Positions 1 through 6,406 of a stretch of 15,064 bases of DNA are shown piece by piece. Below the pieces are notes generated by a model, which made no database searches, was not told the DNA's origin, and was given only the letters and a program-made list of their open reading frames with translations. The position numbers and the translations under genes were made by a program. Location: contig CALKWH010000059.1 in assembly GCA_938004375.1 (NCBI GenBank), forward strand, positions 1-15,064, read 5' to 3'. The DNA comes from an uncultured Pseudomonadota bacterium (lineage in GTDB: Bacteria; Myxococcota_A; Polyangia; HGW-17). How positions within the stretch are numbered: the first letter of the stretch is position 1; each line of letters starts with the position of its first letter.

Positions 1-58
1 ATGATACGGCGACCACCGAGATCTACACTCTTTCCCTCCACGACGCTCTTCCGAATCT
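1..58 (+). other. Illumina P5/Read-1 adapter (not genomic)
   Basis: The bases match the standard Illumina P5 plus TruSeq Read-1 adapter, lacking its first A. There are two differences: C for A at about 38 and one extra A at about 54-55. Translated from base 1 it gives MIRRPPRSTLFPSTTLFR, close to a peptide widely seen as an adapter artefact in databases. Genomic sequence starts at 59. Any gene call reading through this segment is artificial. Confidence 0.98.
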
Positions 59-153
59 CCTGCGGCTCCGTCTGCCAGGGTCGAGTCCGCCCCGGTGGCG
101 CCCGCGCGCACCGCCGTCCCTGCGGCGCCGGCTGCCAGGGTCGAGTCCGCCCC
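59..153 (+). repeat. Direct repeat, 60-bp period, inside the partial gene
   Basis: Bases 59-93 and 119-153 are nearly identical, differing at two positions, and are exactly 60 bp apart. They therefore encode an in-frame 20-residue repeat (PAAP-x-ARVESAP core) in the Pro/Ala-rich linker. Further copies may have existed upstream of the contig end. Confidence 0.85.
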
Positions 154-367
154 CATAGCCGCGGCCACACCCCTCTTGGCCGGCGCGGCCGGCAGCGTCG
201 CGGCCAAGGTCTCCGAGCTCGCCGGGACGCTCGGGGACAAACACGCCGCCCTCGCGGGGGTCAGCCGCGAGGTCATCGAACAGATCGCCTGGGAGGTCGT
301 CCCCCAGCTCGCCGAGGTCATCATCCGGGAGCTGCTGGCCGAGCACCCTGAATGGTTGAAGAAATAA
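59..367 (+). CDS. C-terminal fragment of an Ala/Pro-rich protein (5' truncated by contig end)
   Basis: Only the last 102 residues are present; the frame is open from the adapter junction to TAA at 365-367, and the true start is missing. The visible part begins with a 20-residue tandem repeat: PAAPSARVESAP is followed by PAAPAARVESAP, encoded by a 60-bp direct repeat at 59-93 and 119-153. An Ala-rich stretch follows, then a helical tail containing REVIEQIAWEVVPQLAEVII. From memory, tails of this type end many deltaproteobacterial response-regulator or zinc-ribbon proteins after a Pro/Ala linker, so the lost part may be such a domain; that is inference. A GTG at 95 could be taken as a start, but the frame is open upstream and the repeat continues there, so it is probably internal. 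Genes 3' are on the same strand, 32 bp away. Confidence 0.7.
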   Translation, partial: PAAPSARVESAPVAPARTAVPAAPAARVESAPIAAATPLLAGAAGSVAAKVSELAGTLGDKHAALAGVSREVIEQIAWEVVPQLAEVIIRELLAEHPEWLKK

Positions 368-399
368 TCACCAAACAACGCAATTTTTCGGAGGAATGA

Positions 400-1194
400 A
401 TGCCGATCCAGCCTGGTGCCATTGAGTGGGAAGAGATTCTGGGTTTCGCGGAGGAGATCGCCCGGGAAGCGGGAAAAATCGCCCTGAGTCATTACGGTCA
501 CGCCGACCCGCAGTTGAAGTATGACATGTCTCTGGTGACCCAGGCCGACCTCGAGGTGCAGTCGTTCCTCGAGCAGAAGATTCTGGCGACCTATCCCCAC
601 CATCACTTTTTCGGCGAGGAGAACCCCATCACCCCACTGAACCTCGACCACCTGTGGGTGGTGGATCCCGTCGACGGCACCGCCGTGTTCTCCACCGGAC
701 TGCCCATATGGGGCATCTCCATCTCCCATTTCCACGAGGGTGAACTGAAGTTTGGCGTGTTCTACATGCCCGTGACCGACGAACTGTACTCCGGCATGGG
801 TAAAAAAGCCCTGCACAACCACAAGCCCATCCGCGCCCGGGTGGACGACTCCGTGGACAACGAAGCCGTGCTGCTCACGTACTCGCGGTTCCACCACGAC
901 TTCCGCACCGACTTCCCCGGCAAGATCCGTTCCCTGGGCTCCTCGGTAGCCCACATCGCCTTCGTCGCGCGCGGCGCCGTCTGGGGCGCCCTGCTCGGCC
1001 GCGTCCACATCTGGGACATCGCCCCGGGCCTGGCCATCCTGCGGGCCGCCGGCGGCGAGATCCGCGACCTCGGCGGAAAGGTCTTCAATCCCGAGGACTA
1101 CATGGACGGCGCCCCCGTGGACCGCGTGTTTCTGGCCGCGGCCAAGGGACAGCACGACCAGATCCTGCGCTACCTGCACGCCATCGAGAAGTGA
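400..1194 (+). CDS. Inositol monophosphatase family protein
   Basis: This 264-residue protein is the usual length for the Mg2+-dependent inositol monophosphatase/CysQ/histidinol-phosphate phosphatase superfamily, which hydrolyses small phosphate monoesters in the cytoplasm. The metal-binding motifs are visible: GEEN at 72-75 (Glu73/Glu74), DPVDGT at 89-94 (Asp89, Asp92, Thr94) and WDIAPG at 205-210 (Asp206). The region before them (LVTQAD, 45-50) also fits. The ATG at 400 has a GGAGG at 390-394 five bases upstream, which fixes the start; an ATG at 396 is out of frame. The stop overlaps the next start (GTGA, 1191-1194), suggesting translational coupling. Substrate cannot be told from sequence: inositol-1-phosphate, histidinol phosphate and 3'-phosphoadenosine phosphate are all possible. 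No histidine genes are nearby. Confidence 0.93.
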   Translation: MPIQPGAIEWEEILGFAEEIAREAGKIALSHYGHADPQLKYDMSLVTQADLEVQSFLEQKILATYPHHHFFGEENPITPLNLDHLWVVDPVDGTAVFSTGLPIWGISISHFHEGELKFGVFYMPVTDELYSGMGKKALHNHKPIRARVDDSVDNEAVLLTYSRFHHDFRTDFPGKIRSLGSSVAHIAFVARGAVWGALLGRVHIWDIAPGLAILRAAGGEIRDLGGKVFNPEDYMDGAPVDRVFLAAAKGQHDQILRYLHAIEK

Positions 1195-2783
1195 CCGCGA
1201 CCGGCGCCGTGACCGGAATCTTGAAGCAGCCTGAGAGCAAGACCGGGCGCGTTCCGGTGACCCTGGGATTCTCCCCGCCTTGCGCCATCTTGCTCCTGCT
1301 CCTCTCTCTCTTGCTGCTGCCCGCGAACTGTTCGCCCTCGCGGCCGCCCGCGGACACCCTCGTCGTCCTCGTCGAGGCGCCCATCGGCGATCTCGACCCC
1401 ATGACCGCCATCACCGCCTACGGGCTCAAGATCAGCCGCCTGATCCACGAACCCCTGGTGTCCCTGGACACGCCCGACGGGACGCCCCGCCTGGAGCTCC
1501 TCGAGCGCATCGAGACCGTGGATCCCCTCACGGTGATCCTGCACCTGAGGCCCGGGGTGCGCTTCTCCGACGGCGCGCCCCTCACGTCGGGGGACGTGGT
1601 GTACACCCTGGAGACCCTCCGGCAGGGGCGGTTCTCGCCCTTCTCGGCGAAGTGGCGGGATCTGACGGCGCTGGAGGTCGTCGACGACCTGCGGGTGCGG
1701 CTGCGCTTCTCGGCGCTCAGGCCCACGCTGGTGTCGGATCTCGACCTGGGCGTGGTCCGTCGGCCGGCCCCCGGGCAAGGCACCCGAGTCGGGGCGGGTC
1801 CGTACGTCCTCGAGGCGCGGACGACCGACCGCCTCGTGCTGCGCCGCAACCCCCACTACTACAAGGGCGCGCCTCCGGTGGCCCGCCTCGTCTTCCAGAC
1901 CGTCGAGGAGGAGAACGTCCGCGCGTTGCTCATGTCTTCGGGGCATGCGGATCTGGCGCAGAACAACATCTCGCCGATCCTGCTGCCCGCGCTCTCACAT
2001 CTGCCCATGCAGCGGGGGCCGTCGTGGACGCTCACCTATCTGGGTTTCAACGCGCAGGTGCCCCAGTTGGCCGATCCCCGCGTGCGCCGCGCGCTGGCCC
2101 TGTCCGTGGACCGCGCTCGCCTGGTGGAGGCCCGGTTCCGGGGCACCGCCCGCCTGGCCGACTCGATCATGCCGCCTCAACACTGGGCCCACGCGACGGG
2201 GCTCCCGCAGTTGGACCATGATCCCGCCGCCGCCGCCCGGCTGCTCGACGAGGCGGGGTGGCCCGCCGATCCCAGCACCGGCGTGCGCTTCCACCTCGAG
2301 TACAAGACCTCGTCGAACCCCTTCCGCGTGGCCATCGCCAAGGTCATCGCCGAGGGTTGGGGCCGAATCGGCGTGAAGGTGCGGGTGCGTAGCCTGGAAT
2401 GGGGGGTGTTCTTCTCGGACGTCAAGAAGCGCCAGTTCCAGGTGATGTCGCTGCAGATGCCCGAGATCGGCGTGCCCGACGTGATGACCGACTTCTTCCA
2501 CTCGGGCAACATCCCCTCCGCCGCCCGTCCCGACGGCGTGAACCGCTGGGGCTACGCCGACGCCGAGGTCGACGGATGGCTCGACGCCACCCGCCGCACC
2601 GCCGACGGCCCGGAGCGCCTGCGCCTGTTCGCGTTGGTCCAGGCGCGGCTCATGCGGGACCTGCCGATCTTCCCCCTCTGGTTCGAGGAAAATTTGGTCT
2701 TCCTTTCCACCCGGGTTCGGGAGTATAACCTCCTCCCGAACGCGCGGTGGAGTCCGCTCGCCCGCGTGTCCCTCCGGCCGTGA
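1191..2783 (+). CDS. ABC transporter substrate-binding protein, family 5 (peptide/nickel type)
   Basis: At 530 residues this matches the DppA/OppA/NikA family (SBP_bac_5), extracytoplasmic receptors that pass oligopeptides, nickel or other solutes to an ABC permease. Family landmarks in order are a hydrophobic signal segment (29-46), ISRLIHEPLV (81-90), HLRPGVRFSDG (118-128), GAGPYVLE (201-208), RNPHYYKG (219-226) and DPRVRRALALSVDR (295-308). Cys47 follows the signal core (PANC); Asn at -1 is not a standard lipobox, so lipidation is uncertain. The GTG at 1191 overlaps the preceding stop and has only a weak ribosome site; GTG at 1209 is an alternative that leaves the signal peptide intact. 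No permease or ATPase gene is adjacent, so the partner transporter must lie elsewhere if there is one. Confidence 0.9.
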   Translation: MTATGAVTGILKQPESKTGRVPVTLGFSPPCAILLLLLSLLLLPANCSPSRPPADTLVVLVEAPIGDLDPMTAITAYGLKISRLIHEPLVSLDTPDGTPRLELLERIETVDPLTVILHLRPGVRFSDGAPLTSGDVVYTLETLRQGRFSPFSAKWRDLTALEVVDDLRVRLRFSALRPTLVSDLDLGVVRRPAPGQGTRVGAGPYVLEARTTDRLVLRRNPHYYKGAPPVARLVFQTVEEENVRALLMSSGHADLAQNNISPILLPALSHLPMQRGPSWTLTYLGFNAQVPQLADPRVRRALALSVDRARLVEARFRGTARLADSIMPPQHWAHATGLPQLDHDPAAAARLLDEAGWPADPSTGVRFHLEYKTSSNPFRVAIAKVIAEGWGRIGVKVRVRSLEWGVFFSDVKKRQFQVMSLQMPEIGVPDVMTDFFHSGNIPSAARPDGVNRWGYADAEVDGWLDATRRTADGPERLRLFALVQARLMRDLPIFPLWFEENLVFLSTRVREYNLLPNARWSPLARVSLRP

Positions 2784-2843
2784 CCCAGCCCGCCCCGGCC
2801 GCCGGGAGCGCCGACCCCGACCCGGCGCACAGGATTTCCGCAG

Positions 2844-3611
2844 ATGAACGAACACACCACGTGGCTGGACCTCCTGCCCGGATACCACAACCTCGAGGCG
2901 TACTTTCGCCAGTACTTCGGCCGTGAGTGGTCCAACTCCATGTTCCCGCCCCAGGAACACTTCTCCATGACCCACGTGTTCCTGGCGCTGTTCGTCGGTC
3001 TGTGCCTCCTGATCACCGGGTTCGTCTACCGCCGGCACGCCCGCTCCGAGGCCGCAGTCCGTCCCCCGGAGCGCCTGACCTTCACTTTCTTCGTCGAGCT
3101 CCTGCTCAACACCCTGCTGCGCTTCCTCACCGAGATCGTCGGCAACGAGAAGGACGCCCGCCGCTTCTTTCCCATGGGGGCCGGGATCTTCCTCTTCATC
3201 GTCTTCTCGGATCTGATCGGCATCATCCCCGGGATCGAGCCGCCCACCTCCCACCTGCAGTTGAACCTGGCCATCGCGCTCACCGTCTTCGTGGCCACCC
3301 ACTACTTCGGGATCCGGGACCAGGGGTGGCGGTACCTGAAGCAGTTCACCGGCGACTCCTGGGTCATGGCCCCGCTGATGCTGGTCCTCGAGGTCGTCAG
3401 CCACATCGTCCGGCCGCTCTCCCTCACCGTGCGCCTGCTGGGCAACATGGTCGCCGACCACAAGGTCCTGGCGATCTTCTCGTTCCTGTTCCCGCTGCTG
3501 ATCCCCATCCCGTTCCTGTTCCTGGGCCTGATCGTGTCCGTCATCCAGGCCCTGGTGTTCATGACCCTGTCGGTCATCTACTTCTCGCTGGCCACCAGCC
3601 ACGAGCATTGA
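2844..3611 (+). CDS. atpB: ATP synthase F0 subunit a
   Basis: This 255-residue multi-pass membrane protein is subunit a of the F-type ATP synthase, the stator half of the ion channel. The signature PLSLTVRLLGNMVADH spans 191-206 and contains the essential arginine (Arg197, equivalent to E. coli Arg210). His206 occupies the E. coli Glu219 position, as in many bacteria. Gln235 in IQALVF matches E. coli Gln252, and DLIGIIPG (123-130) is also typical. The ATG at 2844 is preceded by a weak AGGA at 2831-2834. It lies 60 bp after the solute-binding protein gene and 9 bp before atpE. The remaining subunit genes (b, delta, alpha, gamma, beta, epsilon) are absent, so the synthase is split over at least two loci, as in many deltaproteobacteria. 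Confidence 0.97.
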   Translation: MNEHTTWLDLLPGYHNLEAYFRQYFGREWSNSMFPPQEHFSMTHVFLALFVGLCLLITGFVYRRHARSEAAVRPPERLTFTFFVELLLNTLLRFLTEIVGNEKDARRFFPMGAGIFLFIVFSDLIGIIPGIEPPTSHLQLNLAIALTVFVATHYFGIRDQGWRYLKQFTGDSWVMAPLMLVLEVVSHIVRPLSLTVRLLGNMVADHKVLAIFSFLFPLLIPIPFLFLGLIVSVIQALVFMTLSVIYFSLATSHEH

Positions 3612-3620
3612 GGAGAACCC

Positions 3621-4016
3621 ATGAAAAAGACTCTGTCCGTCGGCCTGTTGATGCTCACCCTCCTGCTGCCCGCCGCCCTCTGGGCCCAGGCGGCGCCCCC
3701 GGCCCCCGAACCGACCGCCGCCGCGCCGGCCCCGGCCGACGCCCCGGCAGCACCGGCCGCCACCGCCCCCGAGAAGAAGGAGGAGAAGGGCGGTTCCAGC
3801 ATGATTTACATCACCATCTCGCTGACCATCGCCATCGCCGCCTTCGGCGGAGCCATCGCCCAGGGGTGGGTGGGCTCCTCGGCCATGGCCGGCGTCGCGC
3901 GCAACCCCGGCGCCAAGAGCCAGGTGCAGACCCTCCTGCTCTTGACCCTGGTCCTCATCGAGTCCCTCGTCATCTACGCCCTCGTCGTCTCGCTGTTGCT
4001 CTACGCGAAACTGTAA
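3621..4016 (+). CDS. atpE: ATP synthase F0 subunit c with N-terminal signal peptide
   Basis: The rotor-ring subunit of F-type ATP synthase. At 131 residues it is much longer than the usual 75-90. Residues 1-23 are a cleavable-looking signal peptide ending ALWAQA; residues 24-50 are an Ala/Pro-rich linker; 51-57 is a Lys/Glu patch; and the two-helix hairpin fills 61-131. The polar loop VARNPGAKS (92-100) and the ion-binding glutamate Glu114 (LIESLVIYALVV) are present. Gln81, Glu114, Ser115 and Tyr119 align with Ilyobacter Gln32, Glu65, Ser66 and Tyr70, its Na+-binding residues, but Thr67 is replaced by Leu116. Sodium coupling is therefore possible, not proven. The ribosome site GAGGAG sits at 3610-3615 just before the ATG at 3621. 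It forms a pair with atpB and is followed by a hairpin with a hexamer tract. Confidence 0.95.
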   Translation: MKKTLSVGLLMLTLLLPAALWAQAAPPAPEPTAAAPAPADAPAAPAATAPEKKEEKGGSSMIYITISLTIAIAAFGGAIAQGWVGSSAMAGVARNPGAKSQVQTLLLLTLVLIESLVIYALVVSLLLYAKL

Positions 4017-4032
4017 AGCCGGTCGGGTCGTC

Positions 4033-4070
4033 ATCGCTTCGGGAAGCGATTTCGATTTCGATTTCGATTC
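4033..4070 (+). terminator. Hairpin plus T-rich CGATTT tract after atpE
   Basis: ATCGCTTC (4033-4040) and GAAGCGAT (4043-4050) form an 8-bp inverted repeat with a two-base centre, in practice about a 7-bp stem with a four-base loop. It begins 16 bases after the atpE stop. The 3' arm runs straight into a T-rich run of CGATTT hexamers (4047-4070) instead of a plain T run. A terminator is the simplest reading, but the tail is not a canonical U tract. Confidence 0.55.
4047..4070 (+). repeat. CGATTT hexamer tract (about 4 units)
   Basis: Three perfect CGATTT units (4047-4064) are followed by CGATTC (4065-4070). The same hexamer tract occurs at 13076-13099 and inverted at 13147-13171, each time between genes. 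In a GC-rich genome this AT-biased simple repeat stands out. Confidence 0.9.
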
Positions 4071-4127
4071 AGAGACAGGATCGCGGGGGAGACTCCGGTT
4101 TTTTCACGATTTCAGGCAGGGGGCCTC

Positions 4128-4155
4128 TTGCCAGACGTGTCTTACAGGTTATGCT
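4128..4155 (+). promoter_or_regulatory. Candidate sigma-70-type promoter for the CcdA-thioredoxin gene
   Basis: TTGCCA (4128-4133) and TATGCT (4150-4155) are separated by 16 bp, matching the -35/-10 consensus at five and four of six positions. They lie 65 bp before the ATG at 4220, downstream of the atpE hairpin. This placement supports a separate transcription unit. It is judged by eye only. Confidence 0.45.
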
Positions 4156-4219
4156 ACCACTTGCGAAATAGTCTCCGCGCCCCGGCGGTTGCAGGCGGCG
4201 TGGTCCTGACGGAGGGTGC

Positions 4220-5368
4220 ATGAACGTAGTCAATCTATTCCTGGCCGGCCTCGGAACGTACCTGACGCCCTGCGTCTACCCGCTCATCCCCATTTACCTG
4301 ACCTCGCTCTTGGGGGCGGATCCCACCGAGGAGGACTTCTCCCGGGGCAAGCTCCTCCTGCGGGCCCTGGCGTTCTCACTGGGGTTCGTGCTGATCTTCT
4401 CCCTCATGGGGCTCGGAGCCGCCGGCATAGGCAAATTAATGGCCGCCCATAAGGGCTGGTTCCAGCTCGTCGGCGGCATCTTCATCCTGCTGTTCGGCCT
4501 GAAGTTCCTGGGCTGGATCCATATCCCCGCCTTCGACCGCGTCCTGCGCAAGGACGACAGCCGCGCCCACGAGAAGATCAACGTCTTCGCCGCCTTCCTC
4601 ATGGGCGTCTTCTTCGCCGCCGGCTGGTCCCCCTGCATCGGCCCGATCCTGGGCGCCGTGCTGACCTATACCGCCTCCGAGACCTCGAGCCCGGCCACCG
4701 GCCTGTTGTACTTGACCGTCTACGGGCTGGGGTTCGCCACGCCGCTGCTGGTGATGGCGTTCTTCGCCGAGCACGCGCGCGCCCTGGTGGCGAAGACGGC
4801 CAAGTACCTGCCCGTGGTCGAGGAGTTCATCGGCGCGATCATGATCGCCGTGGCCCTGACGTTCTTCATGGGCGTGGTCAACCCCGCCCCCGTGTTCCGC
4901 TCCGGCGCCGATCCCACCGTGCCCGCGGGCAAGCCCATCGTGGTCGAGTTCATGAGCGCCAACTGCTCCATCTGCGACAAGATGCAGCCCGTGGTCTCGG
5001 AGATGCAGACCACCTGCTCGGGCAAGGACGTGGAGATCCGCCAGGTCGACATCTCGCTCCCCGAGAACCGCCAGCTCGCGAAAAGGCACCGGATCCTCGG
5101 GGTGCCCACGTTCGTGATGATCGACGAGCGGGGCCGCGAGGTCGCCCGCCTGGTGGGCGAGCAACCGCTGTCCTCCCTGCTGCAGGCCACCTCGGCCATG
5201 ATCGGCCAGGAGTGCCCGGGGTACGCCCCCCTCGATCGTGCCCTCATGGGTCGCTCTGGTCCCAAGGACGCCCCGGCCGGCACGCAGCCGACGCCTCCGC
5301 CCGCTCCGCCTGCGCCCGAAGCCGGCAAGACCTGTCCCTCCACCAGCGACGCTCCCGTCTGCGAGTAA
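4220..5368 (+). CDS. CcdA/DsbD-like transmembrane electron carrier fused to a thioredoxin domain
   Basis: The 382-residue protein moves reducing power from cytoplasmic thioredoxin across the inner membrane, as DsbD and CcdA do for cytochrome c maturation and periplasmic disulfide reduction. Residues 5-220 are a six-helix CcdA-type membrane domain with the two redox cysteines in TPCVYP (Cys18) and GWSPCIGP (Cys139). Residues about 225-330 are a thioredoxin fold with CSIC (249-252) and the cis-proline loop GVPTF (294-298). Full DsbD has an additional N-terminal domain, absent here. The C-terminal tail (350-382) is Pro/Ala-rich and carries Cys372 and Cys381, which is unusual. The start ATG follows GGAGG at 4211-4215. 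No cytochrome or ccs genes adjoin it, so the client is unknown. Confidence 0.9.
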   Translation: MNVVNLFLAGLGTYLTPCVYPLIPIYLTSLLGADPTEEDFSRGKLLLRALAFSLGFVLIFSLMGLGAAGIGKLMAAHKGWFQLVGGIFILLFGLKFLGWIHIPAFDRVLRKDDSRAHEKINVFAAFLMGVFFAAGWSPCIGPILGAVLTYTASETSSPATGLLYLTVYGLGFATPLLVMAFFAEHARALVAKTAKYLPVVEEFIGAIMIAVALTFFMGVVNPAPVFRSGADPTVPAGKPIVVEFMSANCSICDKMQPVVSEMQTTCSGKDVEIRQVDISLPENRQLAKRHRILGVPTFVMIDERGREVARLVGEQPLSSLLQATSAMIGQECPGYAPLDRALMGRSGPKDAPAGTQPTPPPAPPAPEAGKTCPSTSDAPVCE

Positions 5369-5396
5369 TCCCCTTTTTGACTGTACACAATTCTGG

Positions 5397-5436
5397 ACAC
5401 CCGGGGTCTGGGGGTGTTTCTTTTTGGAGACACCCC
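5397..5436 (+). terminator. Intrinsic terminator with an overlapping alternative hairpin
   Basis: ACACCC (5397-5402) pairs with GGGTGT (5412-5417) and is followed by TTCTTTTT (5418-5425), a reasonable rho-independent terminator about 30 bases after the CcdA-thioredoxin stop. The same GGGGTGT (5411-5417) can instead pair with ACACCCC (5430-5436), burying the T run in the loop. The two folds exclude each other. Confidence 0.6.
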
Positions 5437-5525
5437 GCGTTTTCGTCACGAAACGCCGACCGTCCTGCGACGGGAAAGCACAGTTCTGGCAAGGGTTTTC
5501 TGGTTTTTAGTCGGACCGACGGGGG

Positions 5526-5542
5526 TTGGCATGGAACCTGCA
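5526..5542 (+). promoter_or_regulatory. Candidate sigma-54 (-24/-12) promoter
   Basis: TTGGCATGGAACCTGCA contains GG (5528-5529) and GC (5540-5541) exactly 10 bases apart, as RpoN promoters require, and resembles the TGGCAC-N5-TTGCA consensus with mismatches at two positions. A start site about 12 bases downstream of the GC (near 5553) would leave a 20-odd base leader containing the strong AAGGAGG at 5562-5568. No enhancer-binding regulator is encoded nearby. Confidence 0.45.
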
Positions 5543-5574
5543 AATAGCGGGCTGGCTTTTCAAGGAGGCCGACC

Positions 5575-6321
5575 ATGTTTCGCACCCTTCGTTCTTCGCT
5601 TCTTCTCCTTTCGCTGGCATTCTTCTCCGTGGCCTGCGCGGAAGATCTTTCCAATGTCCGTCCCGAGGGGGCAGCCCTTCGTTCTTTATATACGGTCTCC
5701 TGGAACACCGATCAGACCCGGGTCTCGGTGCTGGTGCCGGGGGCCGACTCCACGGTCGGCGAGGGACAATCCAATATCTGTAAAGAAGGACACGTCAGCG
5801 GCGACGCACTGGTCTGCCCCGACCGACTGGTCCACCTGGGGTCCGGGGCCGAGGCATATTTCCCCACGGACCTCCGCGCCCCCCGGGACGCCGCCCTCGG
5901 TGAGTTCGACCGCATCGCCTATGTCCTCGATCGCTCCGGCGACCTGCACGTCACCGACACCGGCTGGTCCGCCGCCGCCAGCGACGATCGCCCGCTGCTG
6001 CTGTGGACCCCGGGCGGGGATCACGTGGAGTTGGTCGCGGGCAACGCGAAGCGCGAGCTGGCCGTGGTGGAGTTGACGGGCGGCCTCACCGTCTGGGCCG
6101 TGGATGCGGACTATTGGTACGCCCTGTACCGGAACCCCGTCGAGGGGCGGTGGGCGTGGGGCGTGGAGCGCGTCTCCCTGATCGATTACCGGGTTGAGGC
6201 CGTCGGCGCCGAGCAGGTCGTCGATCACCCCGAAGACGTTCCCCAGGAGCTGGTCGTCACCGACGAGGGGCACCTGAAGATCTACCGCGACGGCGCGGTC
6301 CTCGTCGAGCTGCCCCTGTAA
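5575..6321 (+). CDS. Unrecognised secreted protein or lipoprotein
   Basis: I do not recognise this 248-residue protein. Residues 1-20 form a signal peptide (MFRTLRSSLLLLSLAFFSVA) followed by Cys21; the SVAC site resembles a lipobox with Ser instead of Leu at -3, so it is likely exported and perhaps lipid-anchored. The mature part is acidic and rich in short alternating hydrophobic segments with many Trp and Gly, such as RIAYVLDRSGDLHV (113-126) and LKIYRDGAVLVEL (234-246). That pattern suggests beta strands, perhaps a propeller-like or beta-sandwich fold. Cys69 and Cys81 could form a disulfide. The ATG at 5575 has a strong AAGGAGG at 5562-5568. It stands alone between a terminator upstream and a strong hairpin downstream, with a sigma-54-like site just ahead. 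Confidence 0.75.
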   Translation: MFRTLRSSLLLLSLAFFSVACAEDLSNVRPEGAALRSLYTVSWNTDQTRVSVLVPGADSTVGEGQSNICKEGHVSGDALVCPDRLVHLGSGAEAYFPTDLRAPRDAALGEFDRIAYVLDRSGDLHVTDTGWSAAASDDRPLLLWTPGGDHVELVAGNAKRELAVVELTGGLTVWAVDADYWYALYRNPVEGRWAWGVERVSLIDYRVEAVGAEQVVDHPEDVPQELVVTDEGHLKIYRDGAVLVELPL

Positions 6322-6344
6322 CCTAAGTCTGACAAGTCACCCGC

Positions 6345-6365
6345 CGGAATCGTTCCACGATTCCG
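6345..6365. terminator. Small hairpin between convergent genes
   Basis: CGGAATCGT (6345-6353) and ACGATTCCG (6357-6365) form a 9-bp perfect stem with a TCC loop, 24 bases after the stop of the 5575-6321 gene. It lacks a T run. It lies immediately before the stronger hairpin at 6369-6406, and the GTCAC at 6336-6340 could compete for pairing with GTGAC at 6369-6373. Confidence 0.5.
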
Positions 6366-6368
6366 CAA

Positions 6369-6406
6369 GTGACCGTCTGAATCGCAATCGCGATTCAGAC
6401 GGTCAC
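6369..6406. terminator. 17-bp perfect hairpin between convergent operons (bidirectional terminator candidate)
   Basis: GTGACCGTCTGAATCGC (6369-6385) is perfectly complementary to 6390-6406, leaving an AATC loop. It sits where the plus-strand gene ending at 6321 meets the minus-strand operon ending at 6403; the stop codon of the MoaD/ThiS-like gene (6403-6405) lies inside the right arm. Neither side has a classic T run, so termination in both directions is inferred from position and symmetry. Confidence 0.65.

Noticed and set aside
1..351. Protein starting MIRRPPRSTLFPSTTLFR
   Set aside because: Adapter-derived start, and the remainder reads the real partial gene in the wrong frame.
1995..4034. 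Long minus-strand open frame (679 codons) opposite the binding protein, atpB and atpE
   Set aside because: Low-complexity Glu/Gly/Gln/Arg translation opposite confidently identified genes; a GC-skew artefact.
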